Below, in pieces: positions 11,905 through 20,953 of a stretch of 64,000 nucleotides of DNA. Made by a program: the position numbers and the translations under genes. The stretch is taken from contig CP089930.1 of the NCBI GenBank assembly GCA_021307345.1, positions 1,550,001 through 1,614,000 on the forward strand, in the 5' to 3' direction. Origin of the DNA: Escherichia coli. GTDB lineage: Bacteria; Pseudomonadota; Gammaproteobacteria; Enterobacterales; Enterobacteriaceae. The notes under the pieces are model-generated. The model searched no databases and was not told the DNA's origin. It saw nothing but the letters and a program-made list of their open reading frames with translations. The stretch's first letter is position 1. Each line of letters starts with the position of its first letter.

Positions 11905-12400
11905 TAAATAAAAACCAGGCAAGCCAAGGGGCGTAATGGGGGAAGCGCACCTCAGACCGAGGCATGATTAGCCTGGCTCATGAAATGTACGCTCCCTTCT
12001 CAAAGTGGTTCTCATTGCAGGGGTATTTACTTCTGTTTCTTATAATTAACACGGAGTTAACTTAAGTCACTAGAAATACAAACCGCGCCCCAGATAATAG
12101 CGTCTTCCCAAAACAACGACTGAAAGTGAAAAACGCCTATAGATTAGCGGTGCTTAATCATTTAAGGTATTAAAAAAATCGAGACTATTCTTAGGATATT
12201 TATCCAGACGGACGGTTTTGGATGTCGTTGCTTCTCATTAGTTGCCTTTGTACTTATACCCTGCGATCGGGTTATACAGTAGACCTGCAATTTTGAACAT
12301 CGTGTAATAGCAACCCTTCTCCTCTCCTTTATGTCTGCCTAGACATCCATTCAGCAACCCTTTGAATGCCAGAGGAATTTACCTCAAAGGAGAGGCGTTT
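11905..12400. other. Non-coding left flank of the defence-like gene
   Basis: About 500 bases with no gene seen. It contains ATTAACACGGAGT at 12045-12057, which recurs exactly at 18510-18522 beyond the far end of the next gene. The promoter of the giant gene should lie here; I cannot assign -35/-10 boxes with confidence. Confidence 0.6.
12045..12057 (+). repeat. 13-bp direct repeat, left copy
   Basis: ATTAACACGGAGT, identical to 18510-18522. The two copies flank only the giant defence-like gene, in the same orientation about 6.45 kb apart. They may be an insertion footprint; no integrase or transposase is present. Confidence 0.5.
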
Positions 12401-15400
12401 ATGAGTATTAAAGCGCAAATAAGTATTGCCAGTAAGCTGGGATTTACTTCACATCAGAATGCCGTGCCTCTGTTACGTGAGTTTGTTTTACACAACGAGT
12501 CAGACCAAAGTTTTCACGATTTAACGTTACATCTGCAAACCTCCCCCACCGTTCTGGAACCTAAAAAGTGGCATATCGATTGCTTGCTTCCCAATTCCTC
12601 TGTGGACATTCGCGATCGCGATATAAAACTCAATGCAGAGTGGCTGGCGGAGCTGACAGAAAGCGTCGTATGTGAAGTCTCGTTCAGTTTGCTACAGGGA
12701 ACCGAAGAGCTTCTCACTCTTAATTACCCTCTGGAAGCACTGGCGAAAAATGAATGGGGCGGAGAAGCAATGTTTGAATTGCTGCCTTCTTTCATTATGC
12801 CAAATGACCCCGCAGTCGATCGTCTTTTAAAGGCGACATCAGACGTGTTACGCCGCGCTGGAAAAAACGATACTTTAGAAGGTTACGAAATTCAGTCCAG
12901 AACACGGGTATGGGAGATTGCTTCCGCGTTGTGGACCGCAGTCTGTAACCTGAATATCAGCTATGCCTTACCCCCTGCCAGTTTTGAGCGTAACGGTCAA
13001 AAGATCCGCACGCCCGGCGCTATTCTCGAAGGTAAAATAGCGACTTGTCTGGACACTACTTTATTATTCGCTTCTGCACTGGAACAAATAGGACTTAATT
13101 CTTTGGTATTCCTGTGCGAAGGACATGCTTTTGCGGGATTTTGGTTACAACCACAAGAGTTTTCACAACTCGTCACAGAAGATGTCTCTTCAGTCCGTAA
13201 ACGCATTGATTTGCAAGAGATGGTTGTGTTTGAGACGACACTGGTCACGCAAGCCTATCCACCTTCATTTAGTCAGGCAGTTGAAGGGGCATTGAAACAC
13301 CTTACCGAGGATGTTTTTCACGCGGCCATTGATACCCGGCGTGCGCGAATGCAGAAAATTCGCCCTTTGGCTTTGGCAGTCTCCCGCCTGGCCTGCCAGC
13401 CCGAAGATGAGTCAGAAATCCAGCACGGTTTTGAAGATGCGCCAGTCCTCCCCTCTTTTGAGCTTGACGTTGAAACCAACAATGAAAAGGACACCGCCAG
13501 CCGTTTAGTGCAATGGCAACGTAAATTACTCGATTTAACGACACGAAACCGTTTATTGCATTTACCTGAAAGTGCAAAAGGCATTCGCTTAATTTGCCCT
13601 CATCCAGGAAATCTTGAAGATAAACTCGCTGAAGGCAAAAGAATTCGCATTGTGCCTTTACCCGATCTAGAAATGGGAATCCGCGATACTGAATTATATC
13701 GTCAGCAAACCAATGAAAACCTTCGCGAAGAATATGCTCTTCTTGCTCTTGATCGGGGTGAAGTGGTATCGCCGCTTGAAAAAGACCGCCTTGAAGCAAC
13801 ACTTATTGATTTGTATCGTAAATCTAAAAGCGATCTGGAAGAAGGTGGTGCTAACACCCTGTTTCTTGCTGTGGGTTTCCTGAAGTGGAAAAAATCTGCC
13901 GATGATCCAAAAAGTTATTCAGCACCATTGATTCTTCTGCCCATCCAACTCGATCGTAAAAGCGCCCTTTCCGGTGTAACCATGCGCCTGCTGGAAGAAG
14001 AACCCCGCTTTAACCTCACGTTACTGGAGCTACTTCACAATGATTTTGCTCTGACGATCAAAGGGCTTGATGGTGAATTACCTACTGATGAAAGCGGCAT
14101 TGATGTCGATGGTATCTGGAATATTGTACGCCGTGCCGTTCGGGATATACCTGGCTTTGAAGTCACCCGAGATGTTGTGATAGGCACTTTTTCTTTTGCC
14201 AAATATCTGATGTGGAAAGATCTCATCGATAGAGCACCACAGCTAATGCAAAGCCCCTTAGTGAAATATCTCATTGAGCGCGGTCAGGAGAATGTGGTTC
14301 TGGAAAAAAACGGGGAAATTGTCGAAATTGATGATCTTGATGCTGTAGTCAATACTCAGGAGCTTTTTCTCCCCTTACCCGCAGATTCTTCGCAAATTGC
14401 AGCTGTCGTTGCATCGGCAAAAGGTCGTGATTTTGTTCTGGATGGTCCTCCTGGCACAGGAAAATCTCAGACAATCGCCAATATGATTGCGCATAATCTG
14501 GCGTTGGGTAGACGTGTATTATTTGTTGCAGAGAAAAAAGCGGCGCTTGATGTGGTCTATCGTAGACTTGAAACTCAGGGACTTGGAGAGTTTTGCCTTG
14601 AGCTGCACTCCAGCAAAACATCAAAGATGGATTTTTTAAAGCAACTGGAACGTGCATGGGATGCTCGCGACATACTTACTACACGTGAATGGGAAGAAGA
14701 AGCCAGCAAGGTTCAACGACTGCGCGACAAATTAAATCAGATTGTCCGTTTGTTGCATCGTCGTTGGTCAAACGGGCTGACGCTTCATCAGGCGATGGGA
14801 CGCGTTATCAGAGATGCCAGTTCAGTCACGCCATCTTTGGTTTGGTCTTCTGGTATTCAACATACCGTTGAACAAATGACGGAGTTCAGAGACATAACCA
14901 GACGCCTGGAACTCAATCGCGATGCTTTTAAGCAACATGGTCATCATTTCAGGATTATCGCCCAAACAGAATGGACGAACGGATGGCAATCCTCGCTCAT
15001 TGCCGAAGCTAAGACGATCCCCGTTAAAATTGATGATTATGAACAAGCCGCACAAAAATTACTTGAAGCAACAGGGATTTCTCTGGATACCGCTGATCCA
15101 GAGAAATTACATCAGCTAATCAACCTCTGTGAATTATTGTCAAAAGCTGCAGGGCTTGATCTCAGTTTTATGTTTACTCCCGATGTCGCCTCACGAATAG
15201 AAGCGGCAAAAACGGTAATTACTCTTCTCTGTGAGATCGAATCGAACAAAGCACAACTGTCTGTAACTTATCCAGATAATAGCTGGCAACATGTGAATAT
15301 TTCGCAAATTAAACATTCACTTGCTGAGGCAGATAAAAAATTCTGGTTCTTTGCGACGAACGCACGCAAAAACGTGATTGCTGGGGTGATGCAACAATAT

Positions 15401-18259
15401 TCGCTAAACGCGACACCTGACCTCTCGGTGGATCTCGCTGTTATCGAAAAACTGCAATCATTACATCAACGTCTGTCCGATCTTGCGCCTTTGATGACGA
15501 CGCAGCCAGGCTGGTATGGTCTTGATACCAATCAAAATAGCTTACGCGACGCGTTGGAACTAGCGGAATCTATTCGTACGGCACTTGCAAGTTTTGCATC
15601 CTCGCCACAACAACTTGCAGAATTCCGAACCTCCGTAGAAACATTAGTTGTTCACGCCAATGAGTTACTCGGTCCTCAGGGAATGATGATGGCATTAAGC
15701 CAAAATTTACGTACCTCACTCTCTGACTTTACTGAAACTAAAACCAGATTCTGTCATCTCCTCAATGTGACAGAGAGCGAGCATGGAATCGCCGAGTTAC
15801 GTGAGTGTGCATCAGGCATCGTTAATAACCAAACTGCTCTTAAAGCCTGGAGTGACTGGTGCCGCGTTCGTGAAGAGGCCATCGACCGAGGTTTATTACC
15901 TCTGATTAATTCTATTATCCTGGCTGATTCTGACGACATCAGCGCGACGGAGTTATTCGAAACGGCTTATTGTCGTTGGTTCGCTTCGTGGGTAATTGAT
16001 TCTGAGTCGTTATTACATAACTTTGTCCCTGCTGAACATTTCAGTGATATCGAGACTTACCGTACGCAAACCGATCGCCTGGCTAAACTCACGGTTCGCT
16101 ATATTCGCGCCAAACTGTGTGGAGTCATACCTGCTAAAAATGAAATTACCCGGCAAGGCGGTTTTGCCTTACTTAAACATGAATTACAAAAATCCCGACG
16201 CCATAAACCCGTCCGCCAAATGGCGGCAGAAATGGGTGACGCCATGTCAAAACTTGCGCCCTGCATGTTGATGAGTCCTCTTTCTGTTGCACAATTTTTA
16301 CCTTCGGATCAACCACTGTTTGATCTGGTTATTTTTGATGAAGCATCACAGATTTCTCCCTGGGATGCGATTGGGGTAATGGCACGCGGTAAGCAGGTCG
16401 TTATTGCGGGAGATCCTCGCCAGATGCCACCAACCAGTTTCTTTAACAGGGCTGCGAGTGATACCGATGATGACACCGAAGAAGATATGGAAAGCATTCT
16501 TGATGAGTGTCTGGCTGCGGGTCTGTATAACCACAGTCTGAGCTGGCATTATCGCAGCCGACATGAAAGCCTGATCACCTTTTCCAACCATCGCTATTAC
16601 GACAGTAATCTCATCACCTTCCCGGCGCCAGTCACACGACAAAGCGCGGTTCAGTGGTGCAAAGTATCAGGGGTCTACTCCAAAGGGAAAGGACGTCATA
16701 ATCAGGCCGAAGCAGAAGCGATTGTTGCTGAAACCGTAAAACGTCTGACCGATAAAAACTTTGTCACATCAGGTAAATCAATTGGCATTATTACCCTGAA
16801 TACAGAGCAGCAAAATCTTATCAGTGATTTACTGGATCGCGCCCGCCAACATCATCCTGAGATTGAGCCTTTCTTCCAGTCAGAACAGGAAGAACCCGTG
16901 GTTGTTAAAAATCTTGAGACAGTACAAGGGGATGAGCGAGACTTGATCATGCTTGGCATCGGATATGGTCCAACGGAACCCGGAGCCAATACCATGTCGA
17001 TGAACTTCGGCCCATTAAACCGCGAAGGCGGCTGGCGTCGACTGAACGTTGCCGTGACTCGCGCCCGCCAGGAAATGATAGTGTTCAGCTCATTTGAACC
17101 TTCCTTTATCGACCTTAACCGCACAAGCGCGCGTGCTGTTGCTGACCTCAAGCACTTTATCGAGTTTGCTCAGCGCGGACCACTGGCATTGGCACAGGCA
17201 GTTCGTGGCTCTGTCGGTGGGTATGACTCCCCCTTCGAAGAGGCTGTAGCAAACGGCTTACGCAGAAAAGGCTGGCAAGTTGTTCCACAAATCGGCGTTT
17301 CACGCTTCCGTATTGATTTAGGTATCGTTCATCCTGATAAACCGGGTGACTACCTTGTTGGCGTTGAATGCGACGGTGCAACCTACCATAGCGCCGCCAC
17401 AGCACGTGACCGGGATAAAGTTCGTAGCGCCATACTGCAAGGACTGGGCTGGACGCTTCTTCGCCTTTGGTCAACTGAATGGTGGATCGACAAAGAAGGT
17501 GCGCTTGAGCGACTTGATGCTGCGATAAGTAACTTATTAGAAGCTTCGAGGGCCAAGGAAGCTGCTAACGTTGCAACGCAAAAACAGGAAGCAACCGCCC
17601 CAGTAGAAAATGGCAACTCAGATAAGAATTTAGAAACAGAAGCTCACATTGTCGCTAATGATGAAAAATTATCCTCATTAATTCAGAGTGAACATCCGAT
17701 GGTGCCTGAAGAGGAACCGTTATCTGAACTAAAATATGCCAATAACACGGTACTGGAGATGTGCAGTACAACTAACACCGGCACCTATGTCACGAATAAT
17801 TTGATTGACTGGCAAGGTAAAACCGACTCAGAGAAATTTTATACCTCTGAATATGATGACACTTTAAAAGCGTTGATTGCCGATGTTGTTCAAGTCGAAT
17901 CTCCTCTTCTTGACACCACACTCGTTCAGCGTATTGCGCGCATTCATGGATTTACTCGAGCAGGCAGGCTCATTCGCGAACGCGTCATGGAGATTGTCGA
18001 TCAAAATTATCACGTCGCAACTGACCATTCTGGCGAAGATTTTGTTTGGCTATCAGAAACGCAAAGAACAGACTGGAATTCCTTCCGCCTGCCAGCGACT
18101 GACGAGGATATACGTCAGGTTGATGCGATACCTAGTGAAGAATTACGCGCATTAGCGTTAAGCCTTGAAGAGGAAAATAAGATCATGGAAATGGCTAAAT
18201 CTCTGGGAATAAAACGACTAACCAGTCAGGCCAGACAACGACTGGAGTTGGTTATCTAA
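12401..18259 (+). CDS. DUF4011-helicase-Vsr-DUF3320 protein, probable anti-phage defence
   Basis: 1952-residue cytoplasmic protein. ATG at 12401 has AAGGAG seven bases upstream; TTG at 12362 is rejected. Order: a transglutaminase-like segment with Cys216, Asp218 and GHAF His242; DUF4011 starting near residue 376 (KLLDLTTRNRLLHL); a split superfamily-1 helicase with Walker A GPPGTGKS at 682-689, Walker B DEASQ at 1313-1317, GDPRQMPP soon after, and VAVTRAR near 1550; a Vsr/MTES-type nuclease with Glu1613, Asp1639 and Glu1656 in a PD-(D/E)XK arrangement; a low-complexity linker; DUF3320 from about 1814 to the C-terminus. This architecture is known from defence islands (from memory, the hhe system of Gao et al. 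2020). All catalytic motifs look intact. It stands alone, with no modification or partner gene beside it, so self/non-self discrimination must be internal. Confidence 0.88.
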   Translation: MSIKAQISIASKLGFTSHQNAVPLLREFVLHNESDQSFHDLTLHLQTSPTVLEPKKWHIDCLLPNSSVDIRDRDIKLNAEWLAELTESVVCEVSFSLLQGTEELLTLNYPLEALAKNEWGGEAMFELLPSFIMPNDPAVDRLLKATSDVLRRAGKNDTLEGYEIQSRTRVWEIASALWTAVCNLNISYALPPASFERNGQKIRTPGAILEGKIATCLDTTLLFASALEQIGLNSLVFLCEGHAFAGFWLQPQEFSQLVTEDVSSVRKRIDLQEMVVFETTLVTQAYPPSFSQAVEGALKHLTEDVFHAAIDTRRARMQKIRPLALAVSRLACQPEDESEIQHGFEDAPVLPSFELDVETNNEKDTASRLVQWQRKLLDLTTRNRLLHLPESAKGIRLICPHPGNLEDKLAEGKRIRIVPLPDLEMGIRDTELYRQQTNENLREEYALLALDRGEVVSPLEKDRLEATLIDLYRKSKSDLEEGGANTLFLAVGFLKWKKSADDPKSYSAPLILLPIQLDRKSALSGVTMRLLEEEPRFNLTLLELLHNDFALTIKGLDGELPTDESGIDVDGIWNIVRRAVRDIPGFEVTRDVVIGTFSFAKYLMWKDLIDRAPQLMQSPLVKYLIERGQENVVLEKNGEIVEIDDLDAVVNTQELFLPLPADSSQIAAVVASAKGRDFVLDGPPGTGKSQTIANMIAHNLALGRRVLFVAEKKAALDVVYRRLETQGLGEFCLELHSSKTSKMDFLKQLERAWDARDILTTREWEEEASKVQRLRDKLNQIVRLLHRRWSNGLTLHQAMGRVIRDASSVTPSLVWSSGIQHTVEQMTEFRDITRRLELNRDAFKQHGHHFRIIAQTEWTNGWQSSLIAEAKTIPVKIDDYEQAAQKLLEATGISLDTADPEKLHQLINLCELLSKAAGLDLSFMFTPDVASRIEAAKTVITLLCEIESNKAQLSVTYPDNSWQHVNISQIKHSLAEADKKFWFFATNARKNVIAGVMQQYSLNATPDLSVDLAVIEKLQSLHQRLSDLAPLMTTQPGWYGLDTNQNSLRDALELAESIRTALASFASSPQQLAEFRTSVETLVVHANELLGPQGMMMALSQNLRTSLSDFTETKTRFCHLLNVTESEHGIAELRECASGIVNNQTALKAWSDWCRVREEAIDRGLLPLINSIILADSDDISATELFETAYCRWFASWVIDSESLLHNFVPAEHFSDIETYRTQTDRLAKLTVRYIRAKLCGVIPAKNEITRQGGFALLKHELQKSRRHKPVRQMAAEMGDAMSKLAPCMLMSPLSVAQFLPSDQPLFDLVIFDEASQISPWDAIGVMARGKQVVIAGDPRQMPPTSFFNRAASDTDDDTEEDMESILDECLAAGLYNHSLSWHYRSRHESLITFSNHRYYDSNLITFPAPVTRQSAVQWCKVSGVYSKGKGRHNQAEAEAIVAETVKRLTDKNFVTSGKSIGIITLNTEQQNLISDLLDRARQHHPEIEPFFQSEQEEPVVVKNLETVQGDERDLIMLGIGYGPTEPGANTMSMNFGPLNREGGWRRLNVAVTRARQEMIVFSSFEPSFIDLNRTSARAVADLKHFIEFAQRGPLALAQAVRGSVGGYDSPFEEAVANGLRRKGWQVVPQIGVSRFRIDLGIVHPDKPGDYLVGVECDGATYHSAATARDRDKVRSAILQGLGWTLLRLWSTEWWIDKEGALERLDAAISNLLEASRAKEAANVATQKQEATAPVENGNSDKNLETEAHIVANDEKLSSLIQSEHPMVPEEEPLSELKYANNTVLEMCSTTNTGTYVTNNLIDWQGKTDSEKFYTSEYDDTLKALIADVVQVESPLLDTTLVQRIARIHGFTRAGRLIRERVMEIVDQNYHVATDHSGEDFVWLSETQRTDWNSFRLPATDEDIRQVDAIPSEELRALALSLEEENKIMEMAKSLGIKRLTSQARQRLELVI

Positions 18260-18265
18260 AATCAT

Positions 18266-18295
18266 ACCATTCCGGGAGGAATATCCCGGAATGGT
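18266..18295 (+). terminator. Strong hairpin after the defence-like gene
   Basis: Perfect 12-bp stem (18266-18277 with 18284-18295, 6-base loop) six bases after the stop codon. GC-rich core TTCCGGGA/TCCCGGAA. No T-run follows, so it may act as an mRNA 3'-end stabiliser or a weak terminator. Confidence 0.6.
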
Positions 18296-18725
18296 TACAA
18301 CTAGCCCTGTTTGCAGTGCAAAAGCGGGGCATCATTTTCATACTACTCAGTGTAGCGTTAAAAAAGTTCTGCTACTAATTCAATATTTGACATGAAAATA
18401 ATGTCACTAAAAACACAACAAATTGATATGTAACGATATTTATCACATAACTATCCACCTTGACCTGCTCCCTGCTGGCTAGCAGGGATCGATTTTTACA
18501 AGGTTCGCTATTAACACGGAGTAGGCAAGCTCATTGGGCTGAAAGTCTGATGTAAGCGAGAAGCGGAAGTTCGGTGTGGAGAAAAGGCGTGATGGGGTCT
18601 GGTTTATCTGTTGCGATTCAGTCATTGCTAAAACTTACTGTGAGAAAATTCGGCATATCGAGCCCCGCGAACAGCCGCGTGACGGCAGTCAATTGAGCCG
18701 CCAGTGTGAGCGTTTATCGATTTTG
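18296..18725. other. Non-coding right flank of the defence-like gene
   Basis: About 430 bases. Short open stretches around 18576-18794 have no recognisable homology or ribosome-binding site and are not called. Holds the second copy of the 13-bp repeat (18510-18522). Confidence 0.55.
18510..18522 (+). repeat. 13-bp direct repeat, right copy
   Basis: ATTAACACGGAGT, exact match to 12045-12057. See the left copy. Confidence 0.5.
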
Positions 18726-19025
18726 TCAAAGTACCTGACGCTTATAGGGATAAACAATCATAAAAGGTCGGGAGGTGCCTGCAAAGACAGGTAATAGCTC
18801 AATCAGCTCTCCGCGTTTTAACTCATCCTCGACGATAAAGCGGTAAACCTGCATCACACCTGCGCCGTTTTTAACTAACGTCAGGGTCGCAAGATAATCT
18901 TCCCGACAGACCGGCTGCGGGTTTCAATTCTGAATTCACGGGTTTGTTCCATAAATGACCACGGGGCAGGACGGCCATTGCCAGGAAGGATGTGTAAGTA
19001 CCCCGTATAATCGAGCCATTCAAAT
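18726..19025 (-). pseudogene. LysR-type regulator fragment (C-terminal part, frameshifted)
   Basis: Reading the minus strand gives the substrate-binding end of a LysR-family regulator: DYTGYLHILPGNGRPAPWSF...REFRIETRSR, then, after one frameshift near 18900, DYLATLTLVKNGAGVMQVYRF...GELIELLPVFAG...PFMIVYP, ending at a TGA at 18726-18728. Both HTH and effector entry domain are missing. It follows the OYE gene directly, so a regulator once sat at this edge and was truncated. Distinct from the intact LysR gene at 22915. Confidence 0.75.
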
Positions 19026-20123
19026 TCAGAGAACCGGATAATCCAGATATCCATCTTTACCGCCGCCAAAGAATTTCTCTTTGATGGGCGCATTCAGCGG
19101 TAAATCGTTTTCCAGACGATACGGAAGATCCGGGTTGGCAATAAACGGACGACCAAAACCAATCAGATCAGCCCAGCCGTTAGCCAGCGCCTCTTCGGCG
19201 CGCGCTTTGGTGTATTTACCGGAGTAAATCAGCGTGCCATGGAAAATTATGCGCAGCGCTTCTTTAAAGGCCGCAGGCATCACCGGCGCATCTTCCCAGT
19301 CGGCTTCGGCAATATGGATATAGGCAATCCCCAGCTCGTTCAGTACGCTTGCCGCCGCGAGGTAGGTCGCTTCCGGCGTATCGTCTCTGGAGCCCATCAG
19401 CGTAGTCAGCGGCGCGAGACGAATTCCTACACGCTCTTTACCAATCGCCGAAGAGACAGCTTCCACCACCTCTTTCATAAAGCGCAGACGATTTTGCAGC
19501 GAGCCGCCGTATTCGTCATCACGCAGGTTGGCCTGCGAGTCAATGAACTGGTTAATGAGATAGCCGTTCGCGCCGTGCAACTCAATACCGTCAAAGCCAG
19601 CGGCAATCGCATTACGCGCCGCCTGTGCATAGTCATCAACGATTGACGGGATCTCTTCCAGCGTCAGTGCACGTGGCATGTCATGCTGAACCATCTCGCC
19701 AACGCCGTTCTCCGGACCACGGCCTTCCACATCGACAAACACTTTTACCCCTTCGGCCTGAATTGCCGAAGAAGACACCGGTGCGGCACCGTTCGGTTGC
19801 AGCACGGTATGAGACACGCGACCGACGTGCCACAGCTGAGCAAAAATTTTACCACCTGCGTGATGCACCGCATCGGTCACTTTTTTCCAGCCAGCAATCT
19901 GCCCCTCAGAATAAATACCCGGCGTCCAGGCATAACCCTGCCCCTGCTGGCTGATTTGCGTACCTTCGCTGATGATAAGTCCAGCACTGGCGCGCTGCGC
20001 GTAATAGTCCGCCATCATGTCAGTCGCAACGTCGCCCGCACCGGCGCGGGAACGCGTCATCGGTGGCATTACAATACGGTTTTTTAATGGCAACGCATTC
20101 AGCGCATATTTAGCAAATAACAT
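19026..20123 (-). CDS. Old-yellow-enzyme family alkene reductase (NemA-like)
   Basis: 365-residue FMN flavoenzyme of the OYE family, clearly related to E. coli NemA but not the same gene. N-terminal PLKNRIVMPPMTRSRAG strand, HVGR near residue 100, ELHGANGYLINQF near residue 182 (active-site region), and C-terminal GFGRPFIANPDLP with a GGGKDGYLDYP end. Such enzymes use NAD(P)H to reduce activated C=C bonds, maleimides, quinones or nitro compounds. Last gene of the minus-strand cluster that begins with the aldo-keto reductase at 22781. Substrate unknown; electrophile detoxification is likely. Confidence 0.88.
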   Translation of the reverse strand: MLFAKYALNALPLKNRIVMPPMTRSRAGAGDVATDMMADYYAQRASAGLIISEGTQISQQGQGYAWTPGIYSEGQIAGWKKVTDAVHHAGGKIFAQLWHVGRVSHTVLQPNGAAPVSSSAIQAEGVKVFVDVEGRGPENGVGEMVQHDMPRALTLEEIPSIVDDYAQAARNAIAAGFDGIELHGANGYLINQFIDSQANLRDDEYGGSLQNRLRFMKEVVEAVSSAIGKERVGIRLAPLTTLMGSRDDTPEATYLAAASVLNELGIAYIHIAEADWEDAPVMPAAFKEALRIIFHGTLIYSGKYTKARAEEALANGWADLIGFGRPFIANPDLPYRLENDLPLNAPIKEKFFGGGKDGYLDYPVL

Positions 20124-20141
20124 AATGGGTTCCTCGCGCGA

Positions 20142-20354
20142 TTATTTATACAGTTCGGCACTCATGGTGACGGTATTGCCCATGCGAGCGCTGGTAATTT
20201 TGTATTCAGAGGCGTTCATCTCTTTCGCTTTCTGCGCAATAACCGCTTCCGCAGAATCCAGTGTTTTACCGGTTGCTGTCACGCTTTGCGCCGATGCGTT
20301 AAACGCCGCTACAGAGAAAAGAGAAGCCGTAAAAATTGCGATGATCGTTTTCAT
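20142..20354 (-). CDS. DUF1471 (YdgH/BhsA-like) small periplasmic protein
   Basis: 70 residues: signal peptide MKTIIAIFTASLFSVAAFNASA (cleavage after about residue 22) and a compact mature domain with the DUF1471 pattern (KTLDSAEAVIAQKAKEMNAS, then a YKITSARMGNTVTMSAELYK strand pair). Family members are stress-induced periplasmic or outer-membrane proteins. The start is the ATG at 20354; a longer open frame upstream lacks a signal or ribosome-binding site. It sits between the SRPBCC and OYE genes, so it may be co-regulated. Confidence 0.8.
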   Translation of the reverse strand: MKTIIAIFTASLFSVAAFNASAQSVTATGKTLDSAEAVIAQKAKEMNASEYKITSARMGNTVTMSAELYK

Positions 20355-20511
20355 GTTTATATTCCAGAGTGTCTTAATTGTTTGGCGTTTATTAACGCGA
20401 TGGGGAGAGAATACGCCTGCTGCCTGATAACATAAATGATACAAATGACAATAGACTATTCTGTTTTTGTTAATAATCAGACGCCGGACGTTCCGACGCC
20501 TGTCGATTGCA

Positions 20512-20928
20512 TCAGGCAACAAAGTTGTCCTTCAGCGCCTTGAGACCATCCCGATAGATGCCGGTAAACAGCGCCTCGACCTCTTCGTTCGTCACATTCA
20601 CCGGGGTGAATTCACCGAACCATTCCACACGGGAAACCTGGCTATCGGCGGTTTCATGAACGGTAATGGTGGAGAGGTAATCCACCACCGGGAACGGTGC
20701 CTGAATAATGGAATAGGTATAACTGCGTTGACGGTTATCAAACGCTTCCAGACGTTCAACCACAGTGCCGCCATCAGAGGTTGTCAGCGAACGAACGCGA
20801 CCACCTTCTGTCACCACGCTTTTCGGGATGAATGGCAGCCAGTCTGGCAGCGCATCAAAGCCGCCCATCAATTGCCATACGGCGTCGGCAGAAGCCGGGA
20901 TTTCGATCGATACAGTTGTTTTAGCCAT
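20512..20928 (-). CDS. SRPBCC-family (polyketide cyclase/START-like) protein
   Basis: 138 residues with the START-like helix-grip pattern: VSIEIPASADAVWQLMGGFDALPDWLPF, then a beta sheet with RSLTTSDGGTVVERL and SRVEWFGEFTP, and a long C-terminal helix (FTGIYRDGLKALKDNF). Such domains bind hydrophobic small molecules. It lies 25 bases downstream of the SDR gene on the same strand. Function unknown; it may bind or isomerise a substrate handled by the reductases beside it. Confidence 0.8.
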   Translation of the reverse strand: MAKTTVSIEIPASADAVWQLMGGFDALPDWLPFIPKSVVTEGGRVRSLTTSDGGTVVERLEAFDNRQRSYTYSIIQAPFPVVDYLSTITVHETADSQVSRVEWFGEFTPVNVTNEEVEALFTGIYRDGLKALKDNFVA

Positions 20929-20953
20929 GATAATTTTCTCTTAATTTATAGGG

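Noticed and set aside
12362-12400. Upstream TTG start for the defence-like protein
   Set aside because: The ATG at 12401 has AAGGAG at good spacing; the TTG has none.
18500-18620. Possible group II intron 3' end (GAAAGTCTG-like words) beside the 13-bp repeat
   Set aside because: Domain V hairpin could not be folded and no reverse transcriptase is nearby.
18576-18794. 72-codon open frame on the plus strand between the defence-like gene and the LysR remnant
   Set aside because: No homology recognised, overlaps the LysR fragment on the other strand, no convincing start.
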